Of a stretch of DNA of 25,608 nucleotides, positions 6,995 through 13,438 are shown piece after piece. Position 1 is the first letter of the stretch, and each line of letters starts with the position of its first letter. The position numbers were made by a program, and so were the translations under genes. The stretch comes from Phycocordibacter sp964398865 (GTDB lineage Bacteria > Patescibacteriota > Minisyncoccia > Phycocordibacterales > Phycocordibacteraceae), in assembly GCA_964398865.1 (NCBI GenBank), contig CAYNOO010000010.1, positions 1 to 25,608 of the forward strand, written 5' to 3'. The notes beneath the pieces are model-generated. The model saw only the letters and a list, made by a program, of their open reading frames with translations, did no database searches and was not told the DNA's origin.

Positions 6995-8209
6995 ATGAAA
7001 TTCAAGATTAGTGCAGTCACGAAAGATGGAGAGGCGTATACAGATATTGTTGATGTGGCAGATCGCTTTGCTGCATACCGCGAGGCGCGTGATCGAGGCG
7101 ATACAATACGTGAACTCAAAGAGGCATCTGCAGGGAAAATTCTCTCACTCAATTTCGTTTCGGAATTGTTTCATGGCATCTCGCTTGATGAAAAAGTAGT
7201 CCTGGCACGCAATCTTGCCGCAATGCTCGATGCAGGGCTTACTGTCTCTCGCTCGCTTGAAGTCATGAAGCGGCAGACCAGGAACGTACACCTCCAGGAA
7301 ACCTTGGTTGCCATCATCGCTGAAGTGAAGAAGGGCGAGCCGTTCGCTACAGCACTTTCCGGATTCCCTACAGTTTTTTCACCGCTGATGGTTTCTATGA
7401 TTCGCGCTGGGGAGGAGTCAGGAAAGCTCACTGAGTCCTTGCGGGTTGCATCCGTGCAAATGGAGCGCTCTTCCAATCTGCAGAAAAAGATAAAAGGTGC
7501 GCTGATTTATCCGAGCATTGTCCTCTCTGCGATGATTGGCATCGGCGTCTTGATGCTTATCTACGTCGTTCCAACCTTGGCGGGCACGTTTGCAGAGCTT
7601 CACGCTGAACTTCCACCGACAACGCAATTCATCATCAGCGCGAGCGACTTTTTGGTTCACAACACGCTTCTCGCGCTCATCTTCTTGGCTCTTATCGTAC
7701 TTGGCGGTTTCTTGGGCGTGCGTTCCGAGAAAGGGAAGAAGTTCTTAGATTGGTTTCTTTTGAAGATTCCTATCATCGGCGGGCTGCTTGTCGAGATAAA
7801 TGTCGCGCGTGCAACGCGCACTCTCGCCTCATTGTTCTCAGCGGGAGTCGATATGGTTTTGTCGATACGCATCACGCGAGATGTTCTTGAGAACTATCAA
7901 TATAAGAAAGTACTCACGGAAGCCGAAAACAGCCTGACCGCGGGTTCGCCTCTGTCAGTGTCTTTTGCAAAATACCCGCATCTTTTTCCGCCTCTCGTTG
8001 CAGAAATAATTGCAGTCGGAGAAGAAACCGGACGTTTGTCGTCGCTTCTCAAGGAGACTGCGGAGTTTTATGAGGAATCGGTGGAGCGTCAGACGAAAGA
8101 CCTCTCTACTATTATTGAACCGTTTCTTATGATTATCATTGGCGCGTTCGTCGGCTTTTTCGCCCTCTCCATGATTGCGCCTATCTATTCGCTTTCGAAC
8201 GCAATTTAA
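6995..8209 (+). CDS. pilC: PilC/GspF-type inner membrane platform protein
   Basis: Polytopic membrane protein that couples the PilB ATPase to pilin assembly. 404 aa, normal for the family. Two T2SSF domains are visible at about 65-190 and 265-395. Each carries the repeated pattern of an amphipathic GxxxxxSL helix (AGLTVSRSLEVM near 80-91; AGVDMVLSIRIT near 283-294) and an acidic GEE.GKL/GEETGRL motif (139-145; 342-348). Predicted membrane segments lie at about 170-198, 222-241 and 374-397. It begins 20 nt after the four-helix-bundle gene, and its ATG lies just beyond that element's right heptad array. No Shine-Dalgarno is seen. Confidence 0.94.
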   Translation: MKFKISAVTKDGEAYTDIVDVADRFAAYREARDRGDTIRELKEASAGKILSLNFVSELFHGISLDEKVVLARNLAAMLDAGLTVSRSLEVMKRQTRNVHLQETLVAIIAEVKKGEPFATALSGFPTVFSPLMVSMIRAGEESGKLTESLRVASVQMERSSNLQKKIKGALIYPSIVLSAMIGIGVLMLIYVVPTLAGTFAELHAELPPTTQFIISASDFLVHNTLLALIFLALIVLGGFLGVRSEKGKKFLDWFLLKIPIIGGLLVEINVARATRTLASLFSAGVDMVLSIRITRDVLENYQYKKVLTEAENSLTAGSPLSVSFAKYPHLFPPLVAEIIAVGEETGRLSSLLKETAEFYEESVERQTKDLSTIIEPFLMIIIGAFVGFFALSMIAPIYSLSNAI

Positions 8210-8214
8210 GAAGT

Positions 8215-8697
8215 ATGCAGAAGATGGTTCGCAAAGAGCAGAGGAATTCTTACGGTTTTCTACTTTCTACTTTCTACTTTCTACCTACTCGCGCACCACG
8301 TGGCATGACACTTATGGAAGTGGTGATTGCCATGTCTCTCATGCTTTTGATTTTCTTAGGTTTTTTTGGCGCATACGCCGCATCTGCTGATTTAGTACGC
8401 AGCGCCTCTGCGCGGCTTGGCGCCGTTACTCTGGTCGCGAGCAGGCTTGAATATATTAGAGGAATTCCCTATGCGGATGTGGGAGTTATGGGAGGAACTC
8501 CGTCAGGTACGTTAGCTCCGAGTGAAGTGCGTATACAAAACGCTGTTACCTACACGATTCGCACCGTAGTTGCAGACAAAGATGACTCCGCAAACGGCAC
8601 GGGGGCAAGTGATTATAAATCGGTGCAGGTGGAAGCTGGTTGGAATTTCCGCGGCGCACCACAGAGTATTTCTACAGTTACCTATGTGGCGCCGTAA
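8215..8697 (+). CDS. Type IV prepilin-like protein (PilV/GspI type)
   Basis: 160 aa. A 30-residue leader ends in a prepilin peptidase site, APRG|MTLMEVVIAMS. After cleavage at Gly30 the mature protein has the required Glu at position 5 and a hydrophobic helix of about 22 residues, followed by a small C-terminal domain. Cleavage by a PilD-like enzyme (not in this window) would release a minor pilin that polymerises through the helix. The leader is unusually long, because part of it (about residues 14-24) is encoded by heptad array D. The gene starts 5 nt after pilC and overlaps the next prepilin gene by 14 bp, showing tight operon structure. Confidence 0.85.
   Translation: MQKMVRKEQRNSYGFLLSTFYFLPTRAPRGMTLMEVVIAMSLMLLIFLGFFGAYAASADLVRSASARLGAVTLVASRLEYIRGIPYADVGVMGGTPSGTLAPSEVRIQNAVTYTIRTVVADKDDSANGTGASDYKSVQVEAGWNFRGAPQSISTVTYVAP
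8254..8288 (+). repeat. Heptad array D inside the prepilin leader
   Basis: Five in-phase 7-bp units: GGTTTTC, three perfect copies of TACTTTC, and TACCTAC. The array is translated as part of the long prepilin leader peptide. Because 7 is not a multiple of 3, its coding period is 21 bp, or seven residues. Confidence 0.8.
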
Positions 8698-9280
8698 TTC
8701 TTATCATCAGCGCGGCATGACCTTGATAGAGGTTTTGGTAAGTGTTGCCGTTCTTTCGCTGGTGATGGTGAGCGCGTCCGACGCGGTACTGTCTCTCTAT
8801 AAAGCAAATGGCATGGGTACGCGCGCAATATCTCAAATCGGCAGTGCACGCTCGGTGCTCGCATCTCTGACGCAAGAACTTCGCCAGACTGGGTACGGGA
8901 ATGACGGTTCGTACCCGATCATTTCAATGTCGCCATCGTCGTTGACGTTCTTCAGCAATATCACCAATAGCTTGGGAGCGCTTCGCATTCAGTACCAACT
9001 TTCGGGGACGACACTGACTCGAAGCGCAGTCATTGCGGGTACTCCTCCAACCTATAGTGGTACGCCAACGAGTGCGGTACCAGCCGCATACATGCATAAC
9101 ATTGCCGATGCTCTGCCGCTCTTTCGCTACTATGACGCAAGTGGAATTGAAATTACCGACATGAATCGTGTCGAAGACGTAACATCTATCTCGGTTACGA
9201 TTGATATTCTTGCTCCCGGTATGACCATTCCTTTTGTTCTTACTGCAACGACGACACCTCGTAATCTTAGAGCATTATGA
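8684..9280 (+). CDS. Type IV prepilin-like protein (PilW/GspJ type)
   Basis: 198 aa from the ATG at 8684. The frame is open from 8570, but the internal start gives the expected short leader, MWRRNSYHQRG|MTLIEVLVSV, with cleavage after Gly11 and Glu at mature position 5. The first about 25 mature residues are the hydrophobic pilin helix. The rest is a Ser/Thr-rich globular domain, with QELRQTGYGNDGSY resembling the PilW/GspJ-type region after the helix. The gene overlaps the preceding prepilin by 14 bp and the following gene by 4 bp (ATGA), suggesting translational coupling and a multi-subunit minor-pilin complex. Confidence 0.85.
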   Translation: MWRRNSYHQRGMTLIEVLVSVAVLSLVMVSASDAVLSLYKANGMGTRAISQIGSARSVLASLTQELRQTGYGNDGSYPIISMSPSSLTFFSNITNSLGALRIQYQLSGTTLTRSAVIAGTPPTYSGTPTSAVPAAYMHNIADALPLFRYYDASGIEITDMNRVEDVTSISVTIDILAPGMTIPFVLTATTTPRNLRAL

Positions 9281-10530
9281 AGAATAAGCAGGTTTCAGGT
9301 TTCAGGTTTCAGGTTTCAAAAAAGCATTTTAGGAGTGCACGCGGATTCCTTACAATCTTTGTTCTCATCGCCTCCGCGGTCTTTTTGGTGCTTCTTGGCG
9401 ATCTTATGCGCTCGCTCACACTTGAGAGAACCGAAGACAGACTCGGTGCTGATAGTGAAAAAGCGTTTCATGTCGCTGAAGCCGGTCTTGAGTATTACCG
9501 CTGGCATTTCGGAGAGTTCCCCGATGATTTGAAAGACGGAACTGGCGTTTCCGGACCCTATCAACACAGTATTGATGATCCGGAAAGTTTGAGCGCCGTT
9601 GGAACATTTTCCCTCGCTATATCTGGAGTCACTTCGTGCGGGGTGTTGACCTCAGCTACAGTGCGCTCCACCGGATGGATGAACGCGACCCCGACTCATA
9701 CGAAGACTTTGATAGGTCAGTACGGAAAACCCACACTTGCGGCAGCAACCAGTCCGGCAACATCTGACTCCGCAACGATTGCAACGGAGCTTGTAAATTT
9801 GAAAACGTACGCGCAAGCGTCAGGCGTGTATCTTCCCCCGACTGCCGTTGGTCAGTATGGCTATAAAATTGTTTTCAATTCAAACGGCACCTTTGACGCG
9901 TCGCCTGTCACGGCAGTTACTCAAGTATGGGGATATTCAACTGATGATGGATGGGTAGAGGAGAATACCGTGATCGCAGCTACAGGTTCTGCCGTGAATC
10001 ATGCCGTGCCGGCGGGTTGCCCGGTAGTTTTTGTTGAAGACAATGTTTGGCTTCAAGGCACTGTGTCTGGGAAAGTTACCCTCGCTTCCGCGAATGTAAC
10101 CACTCCGGGCGTTGATCCTACGCTGGTACTCACTGGGAACATTACGTATGCCCATGCGTATGACGATGGGCTGACCGCAATCGGTGAAAATTCCGTTTTG
10201 ATATCGCTTCAGTCTCCTGACGTGATGCAATTATCGGGCGTGTACGTTGCGAGCAAGGGTCATTTTGGGAGACACCGCTATGATGATTCTGGTACTCACG
10301 CTGTTCCTGCCTCTCTTCAGGCATCAGTTATGCGTTCCACGCTGAATACCTTCGGCACATTTGCCTCAAACGGCACAGTGGACACTAAATGGATATCTTC
10401 AGGCGCCTTCGTTTCAGGTTACAGCGTGAGGACTGACGCGCATGATGCGCTTCTCTCGGCAGTTCCGCCGCCGTTCACGCCTGCAACCGCAGACGACTTT
10501 AGTTTTACTGATTGGCGTACGGCGGACTGA
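9277..10530 (+). CDS. PilX-like minor pilin/assembly protein
   Basis: 417 aa. The N-terminus is partly encoded by heptad array E (residues 5-14, QVSGFRFQVS). It is followed by ARG|FLTIFVLIASAVFLVLLGDL, a prepilin-like site with a hydrophobic helix but no Glu at mature position 5, as in PilX and GspK-type minor pilins. KAFHVAEAGLEYYRW matches the AEAGLE motif found after the helix in PilX-like proteins. The rest is a long Ser/Thr/Gly/Val-rich exported domain with beta-strand character and only two cysteines. The start ATG shares ATGA with the stop of the preceding prepilin. Last gene of the pilus cluster. The PilX assignment rests on the N-terminal 70 residues. Confidence 0.8.
   Translation: MKNKQVSGFRFQVSKKHFRSARGFLTIFVLIASAVFLVLLGDLMRSLTLERTEDRLGADSEKAFHVAEAGLEYYRWHFGEFPDDLKDGTGVSGPYQHSIDDPESLSAVGTFSLAISGVTSCGVLTSATVRSTGWMNATPTHTKTLIGQYGKPTLAAATSPATSDSATIATELVNLKTYAQASGVYLPPTAVGQYGYKIVFNSNGTFDASPVTAVTQVWGYSTDDGWVEENTVIAATGSAVNHAVPAGCPVVFVEDNVWLQGTVSGKVTLASANVTTPGVDPTLVLTGNITYAHAYDDGLTAIGENSVLISLQSPDVMQLSGVYVASKGHFGRHRYDDSGTHAVPASLQASVMRSTLNTFGTFASNGTVDTKWISSGAFVSGYSVRTDAHDALLSAVPPPFTPATADDFSFTDWRTAD
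9289..9316 (+). repeat. Heptad array E at the start of the PilX-like gene
   Basis: Four perfect tandem copies of CAGGTTT begin 12 nt after the ATG, so they are translated. No inverted partner is seen nearby. Confidence 0.85.
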
Positions 10531-10655
10531 TGATTAAAAGCTTCTAGCTTCTAGCTTCTAGCTTCTAGCTTCTAGCTTCTAGCTTGTGTTGCATATCAGA
10601 AAAGCTGAAAGCTGTAAGCTGACACCTGGAAGCTCCCATATGTTAGGATTTCTGC
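10531..10655 (+). repeat. Heptad array F: forward and inverted arms, no gene inside
   Basis: This intergenic stretch is almost all repeat. Six perfect copies of AGCTTCT (10539-10580) plus AGCTTGT (10581-10587) are followed by a 12-nt spacer. An inverted arm of 7-bp units (10600-10634) follows, with AGCT or ACCT recurring exactly every 7 nt at 10603, 10610, 10617, 10624 and 10631. The arrangement matches the ends of the four-helix-bundle element with the gene missing. A possible tpiA -10 (TAGGAT, 10644-10649) lies 6 nt before the tpiA ATG. Confidence 0.8.
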
Positions 10656-11408
10656 ATGAAGAAACTGGTCATAGGGAACTGGAAGCTCTATGTGAATACC
10701 CCAGCAGAGGGGAAGAAGCTCCTCCGCGACATTGATAAGAAGTTGCCGCGCGGACTCAAGGTGGAAGTAGCGATATGTCCTCAAGTAGCGCTCGCATCTC
10801 TTCTCAAGAGCGGATATAGCGGGAAGCGCATAGCCTTCGGCACGCAAGATGTCTTTTCTGAAGATGTAGGAGCTCACACAGGCGCGGTGTCCCCAAAGGC
10901 TCTCGTCTCCTCTGGCATCAAGTACGTCATTGTTGGGCATGCAGAAAGGCGAGCACAGGGAGACACCGATGAGATTGTCGCAAAAAAAGCAGTCGCAGCT
11001 ATAAAAGCGAAATTGCATCCGATTGTCTGCGTGGGCGAACCCACTCGCGATTCGGAAGGTGCATATCTCACCTACCTCACAAACAACGTGACTGCTTCGC
11101 TTGCGCGTATCGAGGCGGCGGATGCTGCGCGATTCACCGTTGCGTATGATCCCTTATGGGCGATAGGTGCTGCAGAAGCACCATCGCCACGCGTCGTTGC
11201 GGAAGCGGTGATGTTTATTCGAAAGACCATTGCGGATATGTGGGGTCGCGAGCGAGCACTCAAGGTGCGCATCATCTACGGCGGCTCCGTCAACGCAGCA
11301 AGCGCTTCAGAGTTCGCCAAAACTCCCGGCATACAAGGACTTTTGCCAGGGAGAGCCAGTGTGAACGCAGAAGAGTTTACGAATATCATTCGCGCATTTC
11401 AAAAATAG
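10656..11408 (+). CDS. tpiA: Triosephosphate isomerase with Asp at catalytic position
   Basis: Glycolytic TIM-barrel enzyme interconverting dihydroxyacetone phosphate and glyceraldehyde 3-phosphate. 250 aa, normal length. Substrate residues Asn8 and Lys10 (GNWK) are present, as are the catalytic His95 (VGHAERR) and the PIVCVGE strand (122-128). The catalytic-base motif, normally AYEPVWAIG, reads AYDPLWAIG here, so the base is Asp165 (codon GAT at 11148-11150). The loop-6 hinge is IGAAE instead of IGTGK. YGGS (phosphate binding) is normal, but the last phosphate motif reads PGRAS where VGGAS is usual. Paired with pgk 6 nt downstream; no gapA is seen in the window. Family assignment is certain; full activity is less so. 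Confidence 0.95.
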   Translation: MKKLVIGNWKLYVNTPAEGKKLLRDIDKKLPRGLKVEVAICPQVALASLLKSGYSGKRIAFGTQDVFSEDVGAHTGAVSPKALVSSGIKYVIVGHAERRAQGDTDEIVAKKAVAAIKAKLHPIVCVGEPTRDSEGAYLTYLTNNVTASLARIEAADAARFTVAYDPLWAIGAAEAPSPRVVAEAVMFIRKTIADMWGRERALKVRIIYGGSVNAASASEFAKTPGIQGLLPGRASVNAEEFTNIIRAFQK

Positions 11409-11414
11409 CCCCCC

Positions 11415-12536
11415 ATGCATTCAATCGAGGAGCTGAAAGACATCAAAGGAAAGCGCGTTTTGTTGCGATTGGACTTGAATGCCCCGATAACCGACGGCGT
11501 GATAACTGATCCATTTCGTCTCGATCGAGCATTGAAGTCCATACAGTTTCTTATAGAAGCGCAGGCGCGAGTGATTCTCGTGAGTCACATGAGCGATGCC
11601 AGAGGGTCTCTCACTCCAGTGTATGAATATCTCAAGAAAAAAATATCGCTCACGTTTGTTGATGATGTAGCGGGGATTGAAGCGCATCGCGCCGCAGAAG
11701 TGCTCAAGGATGGGGAAGCGCTTCTTTTGCAAAATATCCGCATGACTGAGGCTGAAAAGAAAAATGATTCGCAGTTTGTGCGTGAACTTGCCTCGCTCGC
11801 CGATATTTACGTAAACGATGCATTCCCTGCGTCGCACAGGCCACACGCTTCGATTGTCGGCGTTCCTCAAGTTTTGCCATCGTACGCGGGGTTCCAATTT
11901 CTAGACGAGATGAAAGGTTTGACGCCGGCTCTCACTCCAGAGAGCCCATCCTTGGCTATTGTGGGAGGAGCAAAACTTGGAACGAAAGTTGCTTTGATAG
12001 AAACACTCCTCAAGAAATATGATTTTGTGTTTGTGGGCGGCGCGATTGCGAATGATTTTTTTGTAGCGAAAGGCTATCAAGTAGGCACCTCTCTCGTTTC
12101 CGGTACCGATACCGCGGGAGCTATGCTCGGCAATCCGAAAATTTTGCTTCCGGAAACCGTAACCGTGGAAGGCGCATACGGACGGCGCAATGTTACTGCG
12201 AGCGAGGTGAAAGAGGATGAAGCTATTTTAGATATTGCCCCTGCATCCATTACAGTACTTCAGTCCACCATTAACAGCGCACGTTCAATATTATGGAACG
12301 GTCCCATGGGCAATTTTGAAAAAGGATTTACCGCAGGAACTGATGCACTGGCGGAGGCGGTTGCCGCCTCGAGTGCCAAATCAATCGTTGGTGGGGGAGA
12401 TACACTCTCCTCAATTCAGAATCTTGGACTCATGGAAAAATTTACATTCGTATCAACGGCAGGCGGTGCGATGTTGGATTTCCTCGCAAATGGCACATTG
12501 CCGGGGATAGAAGCACTTGAAAGACCTATCACATAA
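11415..12536 (+). CDS. pgk: Phosphoglycerate kinase
   Basis: Cytoplasmic glycolytic enzyme transferring phosphate between 1,3-bisphosphoglycerate and ADP. 373 aa, slightly shorter than typical (about 390-400). Recognisable motifs are LLRLDLNAP (16-24), QNIRMTEAEKKND, DIYVNDAFPASHRPHAS, IVGGAKLGTKVALIETLLKK, WNGPMGNFEKGF, GGGDTLSSI and STAGGAMLDFL, covering both lobes and the nucleotide site. The usual SHLGRP motif, whose Arg contacts the substrate, reads SHMSDARG, so the Arg is displaced by two positions. It starts 6 nt after tpiA, a two-gene operon for lower glycolysis. No clear terminator follows. Confidence 0.95.
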   Translation: MHSIEELKDIKGKRVLLRLDLNAPITDGVITDPFRLDRALKSIQFLIEAQARVILVSHMSDARGSLTPVYEYLKKKISLTFVDDVAGIEAHRAAEVLKDGEALLLQNIRMTEAEKKNDSQFVRELASLADIYVNDAFPASHRPHASIVGVPQVLPSYAGFQFLDEMKGLTPALTPESPSLAIVGGAKLGTKVALIETLLKKYDFVFVGGAIANDFFVAKGYQVGTSLVSGTDTAGAMLGNPKILLPETVTVEGAYGRRNVTASEVKEDEAILDIAPASITVLQSTINSARSILWNGPMGNFEKGFTAGTDALAEAVAASSAKSIVGGGDTLSSIQNLGLMEKFTFVSTAGGAMLDFLANGTLPGIEALERPIT

Positions 12537-12549
12537 CACCTACCCATAT

Positions 12550-12578
12550 TTGTTATAGCTGATTCTCTTCCATATAAT
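12550..12578 (+). promoter_or_regulatory. Promoter of the 62-aa gene, leaderless layout
   Basis: TTGTTA (12550-12555), a 17-nt spacer, and a perfect TATAAT (12573-12578). The ATG of the next gene is only 6 nt further on, so transcription would start at or beside the initiation codon. Confidence 0.7.
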
Positions 12579-12584
12579 CAAGAT

Positions 12585-12773
12585 ATGGAAAATTTCGCAT
12601 TTTCTCCCGCGGCAGTCGATTCCCTCCAAAGACTCATGGATGTTTTGTTGCTTAAGGCGACAAGACCCGAAGCGTATTGGGGACCTTTAAGTTATCCTGA
12701 AGCAGAACTCGTAAGATATGGGCGAGCCACTCTAGCTCTTCATGACCCTAATGTTAAGGGAACCATGCACTAA
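12585..12773 (+). CDS. Hypothetical protein, 62 aa
   Basis: Not recognised. Predicted mostly helical and soluble: a first helix over about residues 8-26 (AVDSLQRLMDVLLLKATRP), then YWGPLSYPEAELVRYGRATLAL. No cysteines, signal peptide or membrane segment. The gene is supported by a consensus promoter placed 6 nt before its ATG and by the companion gene that follows 11 nt later. Probably a two-gene transcript. Confidence 0.6.
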   Translation: MENFAFSPAAVDSLQRLMDVLLLKATRPEAYWGPLSYPEAELVRYGRATLALHDPNVKGTMH

Positions 12774-12784
12774 CTTTCTAGAAT

Positions 12785-12961
12785 ATGGATGAAGTGTATA
12801 AAATTCTTGAAAATAGTCATATCCATAAAGCAATCGCCGAGCTTGAAAACAAGCTATTTCTTTACGATCGCCTTAGTGACGAGGATTTAGAAAGGCTAAA
12901 AAGACTAAGAGCAGAGCTTGCTTTTAGAGATTTGGACGGGAGTGAAATGGAAACACACTAG
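12785..12961 (+). CDS. Small helical hypothetical protein, 58 aa
   Basis: An ORF from ATG 12785 to TAG 12959-12961 encodes a highly charged, all-helical protein beginning MDEVYKILENSHIHKAIAEL and containing LSDEDLERLKRLRAELAFRDL. The pattern suggests two amphipathic helices forming a hairpin or coiled coil. No known family. It follows the 62-aa gene by 11 nt, and its stop lies 3 nt from the convergent HIT gene stop. Confidence 0.55.
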   Translation: MDEVYKILENSHIHKAIAELENKLFLYDRLSDEDLERLKRLRAELAFRDLDGSEMETH

Positions 12962-12964
12962 TTT

Positions 12965-13372
12965 CTAGTCCAGACTCTTTCGTATTTTTTCCCCAACCAC
13001 TTTCGCTTCTCCCTCCTTATACGGAGTACCTGCCCACGGCTGATGCGGGTCACCTTCGAAGCGAGGAACTATGTGAACGTGCGCGTGGAAGACGAGCTGA
13101 TGCGCCGCCGGTTCGTTGTTCATCATTATATTGATACCGTCCGCCCCGACGGCTTTTTTTATAAGAGGCGCAAGCATATGAACGGTTTTCATAACCGCAA
13201 GCCACAGGTCTTGGGGAATATCGAAGATATTTCGGTACTGTATTTTCGGAATGACGAGCGTGTGACCGTGATTACTTGGTCGGATATCTAAGAACGCCAG
13301 CGTTTTCTCGTCTTCGTAGATTATTTCTGCGGGTATTTCACGCCGTACTATTTTCAGAAAAAGGTCGTCCAT
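12965..13372 (-). CDS. HIT family nucleotide hydrolase
   Basis: 135 aa, full length for the HINT/Hit branch. The histidine triad is HAHVHIVPR (residues about 96-104), whose central His attacks nucleoside phosphoramidates or dinucleoside polyphosphates. The N-terminal family pattern FLKIVRREIPAEIIYEDEKTLAFLDIRPSNHGHTLVIPK is recognisable across residues 5-43, and NNEPAAHQ precedes the triad. The conserved Ser/Thr-Gly/Ala-x-Gln before the triad is represented by AAHQ. Expected to be a cytoplasmic homodimer acting on purine nucleotides. Transcribed divergently from recJ across heptad array G. Confidence 0.93.
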   Translation of the reverse strand: MDDLFLKIVRREIPAEIIYEDEKTLAFLDIRPSNHGHTLVIPKIQYRNIFDIPQDLWLAVMKTVHMLAPLIKKAVGADGINIMMNNEPAAHQLVFHAHVHIVPRFEGDPHQPWAGTPYKEGEAKVVGEKIRKSLD

Positions 13373-13379
13373 ATTTTAA

Positions 13380-13414
13380 TAGGTTTCAGGTATTAGGTTA
13401 TAGGTTATAGTCTG
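13380..13414 (+). repeat. Heptad array G between HIT gene and recJ
   Basis: Five in-phase 7-bp units: TAGGTTT, CAGGTAT, TAGGTTA, TAGGTTA, TAGTCTG. They fill most of the 66-bp divergent gap between the HIT gene and recJ, so they overlap wherever both promoters must lie. Confidence 0.8.
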
Positions 13415-13438
13415 ATCAAAATGTTAACATGACTTGAA

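Noticed and set aside
10531..10655. CRISPR array or telomere-like repeat
   Set aside because: There are no spacers between units, units are 7 bp and there are no cas genes. The likeness of CAGGTTT to eukaryotic telomere repeats is superficial in an internal bacterial locus.
12959..12972. Two possible heptads, TAGTTTC and TAGTCCA
   Set aside because: Only two degenerate units, made largely of the facing stop codons of two genes. Too weak to count as a ninth array.
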